Positions 35,771-48,793 of a stretch of 64,000 nucleotides of DNA are shown here, piece by piece. The number at the start of each line of letters is the position of its first letter. Positions within the stretch are counted from its first letter, which is position 1. The notes beneath the pieces are model-generated. The model saw only the letters and a list, made by a program, of their open reading frames with translations, was not told the DNA's origin and searched no databases. The stretch is from Cycas panzhihuaensis (taxonomy: Eukaryota > Cycadophyta). Both the position numbers and the translations under genes were made by a program. The stretch covers positions 149,303,741 to 149,367,740 of the forward strand of contig CM041465.1 of the NCBI GenBank assembly GCA_023213395.1. Reading direction: 5' to 3'.

Positions 35771-37110
35771 TTCCTTACACTCTAGTAGCCTCGTGGAACG
35801 GCAGACATTACTTGGTTGCAGGTTCCCTTCTTGCCACACATGGAGAAGGAGGAAGGCATTTTGACCCAGGTACGTTCTTGCCCTTTCTTCTTGATATTTC
35901 TTTTAAGTCCTTTCATTACAGCTCTTTTCTTTTTTCCTTGTCATTTTTTCCTTTTGAATTGGGGAAGGTAAGGAAACCCCTACCCTCATTCACCAACACT
36001 ATTATGTCGTGTCATCCACAGCTGGGAATAGCTTAAGAAAGGCAAGTACCATAAGGGATAGTGCTCCTTCAGCCGCCTAGTTTCTAGGTACACTCCTTAC
36101 TTCCCTTTAGTCTTTTTCCTCTTTCTTTATTTCCTTTGTCCCCATGTATCATACCTAAAGGAAAAGGAAAAGAAAAAGAGAATTTGCATATATCATCTGC
36201 ACCTAGTTAATTTACTTGCCTACTCAATAAAAGTGCATCAAATAGAGACCATATCTGTTGTATGTCTATTTGTTGCATATTTCCTTGAGCTTGCATCCCT
36301 TGCATGCATCTTGACTCATATACCATTACTTTTCCAATCCTTCTTCTCTTTTTTGCATTTGAAAATTAAAAGAGAGTGAGGGCATGCATGAGTGAGCAAA
36401 CAAGTGCTTTTGTTTATGTTGTTCTTTCCCTTCTTTCAAGAAAGAACTCATCTTGCATACAAGAACACAACATCATATACACAACCCCAACCCTACACAT
36501 GTCATATAGCAACCTACATGCAAAAGAATTAGAACTTTTTCATTGTCACCTCATATCCCTAAAACTATCTTAGATGTATCACCTTAAGGGCATCCCTCCT
36601 TTAAGGCCCCCCTTTCCTCATTATTTTTTATTGCACTCATTACGATTAAGTAACCTTAGTGTAACCTTTGAGTCAGTTCCACACCTATAGGATTGGTCAC
36701 CTCTCCATTCCTTAATGAGTGCACACTGCTTCTGCCTCTTGCCTAGGACTACCTCTCCTATCTCTTTCTTTCCAAGTGAGGATCCATCCTCTTGCTTGTC
36801 TTCTCCTCTCACCTTCAGCTATCCAAGGGCAAGATGACCTATCTTTCAAGGTTACTCGGGAACCTGATGATATCCCTCATCTCTTTTACCTCTAACTGAG
36901 GTAGAGTTGCTTGAAAGGAAGTTTGTGCACCATTTACGGGTCTCGAACCTACATTCTGACGTACATACGCCCCTTTGTGGGTAATCTCCTTCACTTGCCA
37001 AATAGATCTTTACCCTAGGACCTCTTTGTTGGTTGACTTGATCTTAACCAAGTGTGATTACCCTCCCAAGAGGTGCGATTCGAGATGCCAACTTTGAGAG
37101 AAGGACCACT
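35107..37110 (+). repeat. 3' LTR of Tat-1, second part
   Basis: This is the continuation of the LTR cut at 21397. Several blocks match the Tat-2 LTR in order, read in LTR orientation: GGTACGTTCT at 35869, a GGTA donor-like site at 35967, another at 36087, and a block near 36690-36720 (TTGGTCACCTCTCCATTCC). The right end is not determined. CTCCTTCA ending at 36993 is one candidate, and coding sequence of Copia-2 begins by about 37120. The joined LTR would be near 2.9-3.0 kb, including a TA microsatellite. Confidence 0.65.
35709..35767. repeat. (TA)n microsatellite in the Tat-1 LTR
   Basis: About 29 uninterrupted TA units. It is absent from the Tat-2 LTRs, so it expanded after the families separated. 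Confidence 0.95.
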
Positions 37111-37383
37111 TAATCTCAAAATGTAAATTTTACCTTGATGACTTAAGTAATGGAGTTATAAGAGCCTCATAACTTTAAATAGGCTAGTACAAAAGATGAA
37201 TGGAGAGAAGCCATGAAGGAAGACTATAATGCCTTAGTGAAAAATGACATGGGAGTTAGTAGATTTGCCACTAAGTAAAAATGCCATTAGAACCAAGTGG
37301 GTCTATAAGACCAAATTTAGATCATATGGAATAATTGACAAGTATAAGGCAAGGTTAGTAGCTAAAGGATATGTACAAGTTAA

Positions 37384-38047
37384 TGTTAAGAAGACAAGGT
37401 CCCAATAACCTAATATTGCCACCAAGATCTAAATTATTTTGTAACTAGTTATAGGAATCAAAATTACAATTTAATATGCAAGTTCTTAAATTAGAGATAA
37501 TATAATAAAATGAATAACAAAGATAAAGCATCATATATACAACTGATATAACATGATAAAACCCTAGCAGTATGCTAGGAAAACATCTACACATGAAAGG
37601 TATCGATCTTTATTATCAAAGAATGGAGAAATGTACATAATCTGTAGCAGAATGCTCATAACAACAATAACCTGCTGCCCAACTCTTCATAGTACATCTA
37701 ATACATTGAACATCATTAACCTAATGAAGAAACACCCTAAAATAGGTTATATGAGAGAGTCATACAAGGCATAAATCTTGACCATAGAACGTAGGGTATT
37801 TTGAGCAAACGACCTTGATTCTCTTTATAATTTAGTATGTTTTTTAGTGCTAGATTTTTGTGTTGAGGCATATCGCCTTAGAACCCCCACTTTGCGGGGG
37901 GCATTTCGACACCCCCACCCCCCACCCCTCCTAGCCAAGGGGGGCTCCTGTCCCTCTTGGAACCCCCTAAGGAAGTTTGGGGGGGAACTGCACTGCCAAC
38001 TTATTAAAATTTTAGCCTCTAAAACATTGTTATCACATTATCTAACA
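37384..38047. repeat. Solo LTR (664 bp) inside Copia-2 RT
   Basis: The termini TGTTAAGA and TCTAACA are inverted LTR-type ends. Flanks are GTTAA (37379-37383) and GTTGA (38048-38052), a 5-bp duplication with one mismatch. It interrupts RT between the KGYVQ and VIDYNETF motifs, where copia RT is normally continuous. It contains no coding domain but has a block of C- and G-runs at about 37878-37992. The family is not recognised. Orientation is unknown. Confidence 0.75.
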
Positions 38048-39213
38048 GTTGAAGTTATAGATTATAATGAGACTTTTGCACATGCTATAAGACTTGAAAT
38101 AATTCATTTGATGATGGATTTAACCATACAACAAGGTTGGACTATTCAAAAAATGGATGTTAAGAGTGTTTTCTTGAATGAGTATATAGAAAAGGAAATA
38201 TATGTTCAACAACCCAAAGGTTTTGAAGTAAAAAGGGAAGAACATAAGGTTTATAAACTGAAGAAGGCTTTGTATGGACTCAAACAAGTACCTAGAGCTT
38301 GGTACTCTAGGATTGACAAGTATTTTAGAGATAAAGTATTCCAAATAAGTTAATCTAATCCCAACTTATATATTAAGATAGAGGGAAGATCAATACTCAT
38401 TGTGGGCTTGTACGTTGATGACCTTGTTTATATTGGGAATAATCCTTATTTATCCTAAAAATTCAAAGAAAACATATGTATGGAATTTGAAATGATTGAT
38501 TTAGGACTTATACATTACTTCTTAGCCTTAAAAGTTTAGCAAGATGGAAATAGGATATTTATTTCCTAAAGGAAGTACATTTTGGACTTATTGCATAAGT
38601 TTAATATAAGTAATTGGAAGCAACTTTCTACACTAGTTGAAGTTGGGATGAAATTATCTAAGTATGAAGAATCAACATCAGTTAATCCTACTCTCTATAG
38701 GTAATTGATTAGTAGCTTGATTTACTTAATTTCAACTTAGCTAAATATCATGTATGCAATTAGCATAGTTTCTAGGTTTATGCATGAGCCTAACATAATA
38801 TATTGGCAAGAAGTAAAAAGGATCCTTAGGTACTTAAAGGGTATAATTGGTTATGGACTTTATTATAGGTCATTAAGAGACTTTAGATTAATTAGTTATA
38901 TAGAGTTAGACTAGGCAAGATGTATAGACAACATGCCTCAAGTTATACCTTTAGTTTAGGTTTGATAGCAATAGCATGAATGCTTTGTGACAATTAAAGC
39001 ATTATACAGGTGACTCAGAATCTGGTGTTTCATGGCATAATGAAACACATCAAAACTTAATATCACTTCATCAGAGAATTGGTTTAGGAAGGCAAGATTG
39101 AGTTTACCAATTATAGCATAGAAGAATAAGTGGTAGACATATTCGCTAAGGCAGTTGGAAAAATAAAGTTCAATAAATTTGAAGATAATATTAGAGTCTC
39201 TCTAAATGGGCAT

Positions 39214-39226
39214 TATGAGGGAGAAA
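39214..39226 (+). other. Polypurine tract of Copia-2
   Basis: TATGAGGGAGAAA immediately before TGTTGGATACTG, the typical copia purine tract plus LTR start. Confidence 0.8.
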
Positions 39227-39700
39227 TGTTGGATACTGCTTATTAGGGCTCATATTGACATATGTCAGCTATGATAGCATAAGGTTTGATGCAACTGACT
39301 TAGCCAAGTTCATCAACATTTGAGTGGATATTATAATGATGTTTCTAAATACTAATTGGTGGTAGATGTTGGGTTCTAGCTCAACTCTCATCTATAAATT
39401 CAAGGGGTCTGAAGACCTTAGTGTTTATTAACACTACCATCATATTGGATATTTGTTCATCTTTTCTTGCATTTGCCACTCCCTTTGACTCCCATAAATC
39501 CTTTAATTGTCTCCTCTTATTAGTATTATTGTTACAAGTAGGTTGTCCTAGGGTAGGCTAGAATTGAGTTTCAATGCATGCTTGGAACTTCATGTTATAA
39601 AAGGTCAAACACTCTTTGTTAAAATAACTCTTCATATGATGAAGTGTACACCAAGGACCAATGTATCCTTATGGAGGTAAAATATATTTTTTAATAAGAG
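39227..39700 (+). repeat. 3' LTR of Copia-2 (right end not determined)
   Basis: It starts TGTTGGATACTG. A TATA-like TCTATAAATTC at about 39400 could be its promoter. No partner LTR is in the window, and I could not find a convincing TCCAACA-type end, so 39700 is approximate. Confidence 0.55.
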
Positions 39701-40529
39701 TAATGATTCTAAACATGTTTTCTTCTTTATTTCTAGTACTTTAAGATTTAACACCCAATTTACATTTTAAGATTTGAAGTACAAAGATAAATGGCTCTAA
39801 TAATTTATCTTAAGTAAGAGGATTAGATTAATTTTGGGATTCAAGATTATCATGCTTATAAGCTAAACCTTTTTAAATGGGTTTAATACTGGATTAAATT
39901 TCAAATATCTTATAAGTAATAGCCTTATTAAGGACATCTTAATAGTAAGTCAAATTCATCTTTATCACTTCAAGATGGAGTTGTGGCTTAAGAGCATTCA
40001 AGAATAAGTTAATAAGAAGACCATTAGGATACTCGTATTTGGAGGCAAAGATAAAAATCTTTAAATCATTTTAAGAATTCATAATAAATTTCTTCACAGC
40101 CTTAGATAAGATAGTTTCAACACTTAAATTAAAAGGTTTCTTTATATTAAAATAGGTAATAAATATTACAATAAGGCATGTAATAAGGATAATAATTTAT
40201 AGGATTAACTATTAAAACTTTAGAAATTAATTCTAAAATTTTAATAAATCTTTATTCAATAAATATCACATATTATATTTAACTCAATAGTCCTTACATC
40301 TCATGCACTCTTCACTAATTATAAATGACCTATATCAATTATATATAATAATTATAATAATATTAATCCTACCTATTTTGACAGATATGAGGTGAGATTT
40401 GTAATTCATATTGACTGATCACTTTCACAAATATAAAATAATCCTAACTATTATAATATAAGAATTTAAGGAGAGGGGAATCTATAACTTAAAGTTATAA
40501 ACCCACAAAATAAACATAAAAGTCTAACA
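39701..40529 (-). other. Unassigned sequence ending in the Copia-3 3' LTR
   Basis: AT-rich and non-coding. The right end at 40529 is an LTR terminus: on the minus strand a purine tract TTAAGGGAGAG is followed by TGTTAGAC. The LTR left edge was not found. Nothing else is recognised. Confidence 0.4.
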
Positions 40530-40693
40530 CTCTCCCTTAATGCTTATTTTATTTTTCTTAACACCTTAATCATCCCTGAGTATTTAGAATCAATAACATA
40601 CTAGTGGTTTGGTGAAAATATCAGCCACATGTTCTTCTATAGACTTATATACCAACTTTATTATACCTTTTTAAATCAACTCTTAAATGAAGT
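40530..40693 (-). pseudogene. pol: Copia-3 RNase H C-terminal end
   Basis: The minus strand reads LVYKSIEEHVADIFTKPL near 40660-40600, the characteristic copia terminus, followed by a stop and the purine tract. It joins in phase with 45558 onward once the inserted element is taken out. Confidence 0.8.
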
Positions 40694-41297
<604 letters not shown>

Positions 41298-41310
41298 TGG
41301 TATCAGATCC
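41298..41310 (+). other. Primer binding site (iMet type) of the non-coding element
   Basis: TGGTATCAGATCC directly follows the LTR. It differs from the common site by one base. Confidence 0.85.
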
Positions 41311-44300
41311 ATAATAAGTTAAAAGATTCTATGAAGATAGATTACAACCCTATGAGAGCCATGGTGAGGTGAAAGTACTTGTGCAACAAGAAGAAAGCCA
41401 ATAAATCTTTATTGATGAGCCAGTATGAGCTAGTGATAGAGCCAATATAGGAGCCAATTATGAGGTAGATTTGATGAGCTAGAGATCTAAATATACCAGT
41501 TATGCTAGTGATATATGGCCAACATTTAGAAGCTAGAAGAAGATGAGTGAAATTTGCATATAAGAGATGATAACAACATACATGAGATAAAAGCTACATG
41601 ATGAAAGTAGTAAATTGATGATATATAAATTTAAAATTTTTATAAACAATAATTTATGCATGTAGGCCTATATTCTAGAAAATGTAGGTATTCAAAGCTA
41701 GTCCACTAAATGATGAAAATATGAGAGCAAACTATTCCTAGTTGAGTTTACTTATATAGGCCATCCGCTTCTAGAAGTGGCTAAGACCATCCACTTCCAG
41801 AAGTGACTAACATTTAATGAGACATGATACCTCACCAAATCTCATAATTAGTAGCAAAAAAGATAAGTTTAATGACATCTCTCTTTACCTAGTTTTATTC
41901 ATGGAATTTTTTGTTTACTTTATTTATGGATTTTCTTCTAGTCAAAGGTATTTTTGTAGCCTATTAAGATATTGAGAGATGTGCATGATGTGATGTAATT
42001 AAATGAAAAAGAAACATGAAAAGATGAAGTAGAATAATAAAGTAGGATATTCAAACCATCAATTCCATCAGTCAACATAAAATAAGTAGTAATAAGATGC
42101 AACATAATTGATAGAAAAATAGAGGTATGTAAACATCTTGGGTATAGTGATATTTAAGTAGAAAAAATAAATAGTGGTTGATAACAAAGAGGTATGTTTA
42201 AATATGTGATGAATTGATGACAATGATGGTATATTATTGATGCAATAATAAGGCATAAAATAAGACTAGATATTTCTAAGGGCACATATTATAAAATTGA
42301 GGGCAATGTTATTATTATTTGAAGATCTATTTAATAGTTATTTATGGAAATGAAAATACCATTTCACCTCATTATGTATATACAACCAAGGTCTTATTTT
42401 AGTTGTTTATATTGTTAGTTCTATTTCAACCGTGTTTCATCATGTTTTTGTCTATTTGAGCCTACTACTTTACCGTTTCATCATATCTACCAAATGGAAG
42501 ATACCCATTTGCACATTCTTCATGCCATGAAAAACTATACAAAAGAAAGGATCAAATCACCTAAAGCATAGTGGAAACTAATGATCATTTATTGGGTGAC
42601 ATAAATAGAAGAAAATCATATTGTATGAAGGCTATAAATTAGATGAAATTTGAAAGAAGTGAAGGATGAAACTAGTTAGAAAGGTAAAGAACAAATCAAA
42701 GCCAGAGATGTATCCCATCCAATGACTATTAAAGTTAAGAGATTTAGCATTGGATTGTAGAATTAAATTTGAATGTAGAGAGGAAGTTTTATCATATGGC
42801 CTATATAGACATCATATATTCTATAGAAGCTCTATTGTATATGCAGTGGAATGTAAATAATCCTAGAATAGAAACTTACATATATCGTAAATATCCCTAT
42901 GGTATTTACATTAGAAAATATGGAGGTAGATAAGGCTCATATTCATCGCAACATTAAGGTATACAAATAGATGCTACAGGTTGTCCCATATTATTGATAT
43001 TAGTGGTGGCCCAAAATCAATTTACGACAACCATGAGAAGTGCTCCCAACATGCCCATATATATTAGCAACATTACTATCACCATACCATCTAAGATAAA
43101 AGGGTCACTAATAAGGATGAAATGCATAAAATGCCCATAGAGATACCTAACCCAACCATAGATTTGAAGAAGTTATATTGTCCACCAAGGATGGAATGAC
43201 ATACATTAAGTTACACACTAATGTTCTAATGAAGATATAATTGAAACTACATAGAAATTTCCCTTCATAAAGAAAAAGATTAATCAAATCAGAAATATGT
43301 AAACAAAGTTGTATACAAAATAATTTTTTTAAAGAAAAAAATTATAAGAATACACAAACACCCACACACACACATTATAATGTTTTAAAATCTATAGCCC
43401 CTTAGTGCATCGAAAGGTAGTCACATGGAGAAGTCACAGAACTCAGGGTTTATTCAGGAACGGGGTAGACTCCAAAAAGGATTAAACCAAATTGGATAAC
43501 TAAATACAAAAATTTAATTAATTAAGGATTACATACCTTTTTAAGACACAATGCCATATTTTTTACCATAACCTTTTACTAAATTATCAAAATTAGGTAT
43601 CGTCAATTACATTGGAAAGCAAACTTTAAGATAAATAAAATAAATGGTCACAAGGCATATTTTAGATGGTAGATGATAGAGATATTGATGGGTAAATTTG
43701 ATCAAAGTACTCCTAACATTATAAAAGATACGTTTTATGATACTTTAAAAAAATTGATGTTTTAATGTTTTCAAAGGTTCTACATATGATGACGATATTA
43801 TTTTTGAAAGATGAAGAATAGAAATGGATATTTCATTTAAAACTAATTAATTTAAAGTTTGTTTATAACACTTAAAGGCTCGTAAGAGATGAAAAATTCA
43901 TGAAGTGGGACATGCAAATCCCCCTTAGAAATACTCATTTGGTTTAATGAAATTATACAACACTAATCAAATGAATAGATCACCAAATTTGAATATCCAT
44001 TTAAATGAATACTGATGAACACCTATTTGATGAGTAATGATAACATCCAATATCTTTATAAAGGGCCTAATTTGATTGTATGTTGGAGAGATAAGAAGTT
44101 GTTAAGAGAATTTCACCTATTAATGAGATAAGGAGAGAAGTATCATATGATTGTTATTTAACACACCAAATTAGTTATTGATATTATCTAGCTAATAATT
44201 AACTATTAAGGTTGTCTAACTAAAAGAAGATAAGTGCTTATTAGTAAGAAATCTAACTGACCATATATAACAAGAGGCATAGAAACACATATTTATATTA

Positions 44301-45033
44301 CCTTATTATAGCTAACTTATCTTGACTAAGTAATTTGACGTATTCCCAAAGTTAGTATATTTTAGATATTAATTTGATGAGTTGAATGGTTGCCAAAAAA
44401 AAGATGCAAAAGTATGCAAATAAGAAATCATATAAAAAAATCTTGTTTGCAAGAGACAAGTAAAGAATTTAAAGCTACACTTATATAACATACTTGATTA
44501 TATTATTCTAACTAGTATGTAAGAGATGAGATTATGCTACTCTTATAATAAGTATTTTGAAAGTCGGTGAACTATGTATCTAAAACAATTAGCTAGAGAA
44601 CTATCAATTATAATAATTAGTTATCCATATATTCTAGTAGATGGTTATTGTTTTATATGGACCTAGTAATCAATTTGTTTGCTTATTGATTTGATAATTA
44701 GTTGTTTGTTGATATTGATTAAAGTAACTTTATAGGTAAAGATATAAAGATATTTAGGAAAACACTTCATATATTGGTTGATGTTGATGTTGGTTGATGA
44801 ATATTGGTATATTTATGGGTTGGATGTTTATAGTTAGTCACTAAGGTGCACAAATAACTACATATAAGTTAATATAGGTATACATGTTAACGCTTGCAAG
44901 AGACAAACATAATAGATGATAGATTTACATATGATGGATATTATAGGTTATAAGTGATAATATATAATATAAATTACACATACAAGTTACATGATTTAGT
45001 AGACATAAAGACCAAGATTTGAATACATTAAAC
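41311..45033 (+). other. Internal region without recognisable genes
   Basis: AT-rich; no open frame of note and no conserved retroelement motif was seen on either strand. A weak (CA)n run occurs near 43360-43375. Confidence 0.5.
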
Positions 45034-45045
45034 ATTAAGGAGGAA
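45034..45045 (+). other. Polypurine tract of the non-coding element
   Basis: ATTAAGGAGGAA directly before the second LTR. Confidence 0.75.
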
Positions 45046-45557
45046 TACTGGAATATGTGAATTATTCATATGTATAATATTTAATATTATAAGATGGACA
45101 CATATATAATCCCACCAATCACATACATTAAGTGATGTAAAAAGTGCATATATCTATGTAAAGATGTTATTAGATGATATAATGGCTTAAGAGAAATTAT
45201 AGGCTACTTATGAGGTGAATATTACTATAAATATATATACGCACTACTTAAGAACTTGAGAAAGGAGATGTTCTCATTCTAATCATAAAGAGGAGCTCCA
45301 AGCTCTACCTTCTCCTATGGTTTTTTTTACAATGGGTTTTCTATATATAAATCTATTATCTCTCTTATGGTAAATGCTTATATTGCTTATGGTACATGAT
45401 TTGTAATATCATTTACTTTATGATTCATGTTTATTCCTTTATATATGTACATATCCTCATGAGATTATTCAATCATTATAAATACATACTATAATTTTGT
45501 TCTGTTATACTCTATATTTCTAATATGGTATCAAAGTTACAATTATAAATTCTAACA
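45046..45557 (+). repeat. 3' LTR of the non-coding element
   Basis: It begins TACTGGAATATG, where the partner has TGTTGG, and ends TCTAACA. The first-base changes suggest decay of the terminus. Confidence 0.85.
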
Positions 45558-48500
45558 AAAATAATGCTACACTTTAATATATTTAGTGCAAGCATGGAAC
45601 ATAGAATTTTTAGCAATCTTTATTAATGTACTCTAATTATCATAATATAATATGGTTGGTTTTAATTGTCATAGTCCCATGTCCTCTAGAATCTAATGTA
45701 ACCAAATAGCTTTTATAGTTGTTGCTATTATAGCCTTATACTCTACTTTAGTAAAGGATAAAGTAATATTTAATTACTTTTATTGCTCCATATAATGAAG
45801 GTTAAACCTATATTGAAATAATACCTAGAAGTTGACCTTTTGCTATTTATACATCTAGCCCAATCATAATTTATGAATCCTATCAACTTGAAATTATCGT
45901 TATATTGGAATTTAAGTTTATAATGTATTGTCCCTTTCAAGTATTTAAGGATCCTCTTTGTAGCTTCTTAGTGATCCTATTTTAATGATGCCATAAATCA
46001 GAATAATATTCCAACTACATAAAATATATCAAGTCTAGTAGTGATCAAATATATTAAACTTCTTATTAATTACCTATACAATGTAGCATAAATATCTACT
46101 CTATTATTTTCTACTATTAATTCAAAACCTGTCTTCATGGGGGTAGGCATAGGATTATAATTTTCCACTATGATTTTTTTTAGAATTTCCTAGGTATACT
46201 TAGCCTACAAGAGAGTAATATAAAATTCTCAAATTAATTATTTTAAAATAATAACTAAGATCTACCTTTAATCATAACATCATATTAATATCATTATTTT
46301 TTATCAGTAAGTTATTAATATACAACACCACAAATATGATTTTATCATTTTCTACTTTGATGTATAGGTTTGAGTTAGATAGAGACCTCTCAAACTTATT
46401 CTTCTAAAATTATTAATCAATTTTCTCATATAAAGCTCTAAGGACATGTTTTAAGAAAAGGCCTTCTTGAGTCAACATACCAAGTTCTTATGGCCTTTTT
46501 AAACAAAGTCATGTGACTACTCCATGTAGATTTTATTATTTAACTCCCCATTTAGAAATGCACTTCTTACATCCATTTACTATAATTGCCAATTGAATTA
46601 TATGTGGTTATTATGATAATGAGTCAAATAGTATTCATCTTTACAATGGGAGAAAATATCTCTTAGTAGTTGATCCCTTCTTATTGCTTGAAGCTTTTAG
46701 TAATAAGTCATACTTTCTACTTGTTTATATATCTATTAAATTTGAACTTAATTATGTGGACCCATTTGTATCCAACTGCTTATTTGCCAACAGGTAATTT
46801 TACCAAATCCCATGTGTAGTTTTTCTTAGTCACTTAGATTTCAAACCCCATAATACCATACTGGTTCTTCTCTTTAAGTACTTCTTCTGATATGGATGGT
46901 ATAACTACATTTAGTACACTTGTTACAAGTGCTACATTTATATGTTCAAAAGGATACAATTTTTATTTTCACATTCCCTCACATTCTAGTAGTATTTGGT
47001 AAGCATCCTCCATGGTTTTCAAATGCCCTTTTAGAAGCTTCTTTGATGATGATGAAGGTTAATGCTTTATATATAGAAACTTCTTTAGCTTACACTTCTT
47101 TAATTCTATTTTGGCTTAAAATCAACTTCCAAAAAATTGAATGATACCAATTAAACTATTTCATTAATGTCAAATGACTTATACTCTAGTTGGATAATAT
47201 TATGTGAAGAATTATATTTAAGTAGCTCCTTAACCTATTCTTCAACATTAATTAGACAAAGACTAACATCTTGATTTTGATCTTCCTAAAATATCACATC
47301 ACAAGTTATATGAACATTTTGAGTTAATGAATTATATACCCTATAATCTTTACTCTCCTCAAAATACCCAACAAGGATGTATATTATGCATTTGTCATCC
47401 AACTTTTATTATTTCTTCGTAGGAATATGCATGTATGTTATACACTCAAAAATTGTGAGATGAATTATAGTTAGCCTCATTCCTAACCAAGCTTCCTTAG
47501 GTGTTATATTTCTAATAACCATGGTAGTATTTCTATCAGTTAGATACATAGTTATGTCAATAGTTTTTTCTCATAATAAATTAATTATATCCTTGCCTTG
47601 CATCATTACTTTGGCCTTTTCAACCAAAGTTCTATTCATTTTCTTAGTAACTACATTTTATTGATGTAAGGTAGTAGAAAACTACCTCATGATCATATGA
47701 TTCTTATAGAACAATGTGAATTCATTTGAAGTGTATTCTCCCCCATTGTCAGTTTGTGAGATCATAATCTTTAAACCACTTCTATTTTCCACCATCTTCT
47801 TAAACTATTTAAAGAAAGTGAAATCCTATGGATTTTCCTTTATTGGAAATACTAAGATTTTTTATGAAAAGTTACTAATAAAGGTGATGAAATATCTTAC
47901 TCCACCTAGTGAGACGATAAGCACTAGTTGACAAATATCTAAGTGAACTAATCCTATCTTCTCTTTCACTCTCCATGACTTTTTTTGGGGAAATGGGTCT
48001 TTATGCTATTTTCTAAATATGTAAGGTTCACACAAGCATCCTTTACTATCTATCATGGGAAGATCATATACTATTTTTAGTTTATATATCAATTAGAGAC
48101 TAGTGTAATTCAGATGGCCTATACATTTATGCCATAACTTTTGTTTTAGAGACATTAATAGGAACACTCTCTATAAATAGGAGTCTCCTTGTAATTTATA
48201 TAAGTCATTTCCCTAAAACCCTTTACTATAATATTATTTTATTTGTATCAAACCATGCACTATCCTCAAACAAACATTATAGTTATATCCTATTGTTCAA
48301 TCTTCCTAATAAAAATAAGGTTGGCCTTCAAATCTATTTCACCACCAATGGTGACCTTTTAATTTACTTTCCACATTTAAAAGAGCCATTATACCATTCT
48401 AGTCATGTGTTATGATACACCAAAGTCAATGAATTAAACATATTAGACATCTAAGCCTATTTTATATGTTGTACCAAACAATTATTTTGATATCTTAATA

Positions 48501-48793
48501 ATTGACTTCTCTACTATACTTAAAAGTTAACCATATTTTTTAAGTGGTCATTGTTGTCATTGTTATTGTTATTACCTTAGTCATTTAGATTATTGCTACT
48601 GTTGTTGATGCTACTACTGTTGTTGTTACTAATATAAATTCTAAGATTGTTGTGAACATTATTACCATTCCCAACAATCCTTTTTAATGTGTCCTAATTT
48701 CCCACAATGAGAACACTTTATTTTATATCTCTAAATAATATAATTTTTAGGACTTATAGCTTCTTGTGTGATTATACCACTTCTATTGGCCAT
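45558..48793 (-). pseudogene. gag-pol: Copia-3 zinc knuckle, protease, integrase and RT, heavily decayed
   Basis: From right to left, a Met at 48793 is followed by an intact CX2CX4HX4C knuckle (CSHCGKLGHIKKDC) at 48715-48674. A protease trace near 48440 reads FIDFGVS then HMT. The pre-integrase motif LWHKCIGHLNY follows near 48125. Integrase shows LVHLDICQ and QTDNGGEYTSNEF (near 47745), but at the third catalytic site it reads VTKKMNRTLVEKA, with Lys for Glu (about 47630). In RT the YVDD box is YINN, with both Asp codons changed to Asn (46316-46311). RNase H continues to 45558 with IKIAKNSMFHACTKYIKV. The Gag capsid part before the knuckle is missing or unrecognisable. Confidence 0.8.

Larger units (their letters stand above)
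37118..39226 (+). pseudogene. pol: Copia RT and RNase H, interrupted by stops and a solo LTR
   Basis: RT begins with EPHNFK and DEWREAMKEDYNALVKND (37160-37250), then TKWVYKTKFRSYG and KARLVAKGYVQ up to 37380. After the solo LTR it continues with [30 protein letters not shown] and [15 protein letters not shown] (38048-38310). The catalytic YVDD is intact at 38411-38422. RNase H follows, with RFMHEPN and RILRYLKGIIGYGLYY near 38780-38870. The C-terminus near 39050-39170 includes YHFIREL and VVDIFAKAV. About a dozen stops, mostly TAG or TAA where Gln or Trp is usual, show it is dead. Removing the solo LTR restores phase exactly. Confidence 0.85.
37118..39700 (+). mobile_element. Copia-2: Ty1/copia element, 3' half
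   Basis: This is plus-strand RT and RNase H followed by a purine tract and an LTR start. Gag, protease and integrase are absent from the window. The coding sequence begins at the right edge of the Tat-1 LTR, so I infer that Tat-1 inserted into Copia-2 and the 5' half lies left of the window. A solo LTR of another family interrupts RT. Confidence 0.7.

Noticed and set aside
35683-36036. Plus-strand frame of 117 codons with Tyr-Ile repeats
   Set aside because: It is driven by the TA microsatellite in the Tat-1 LTR.
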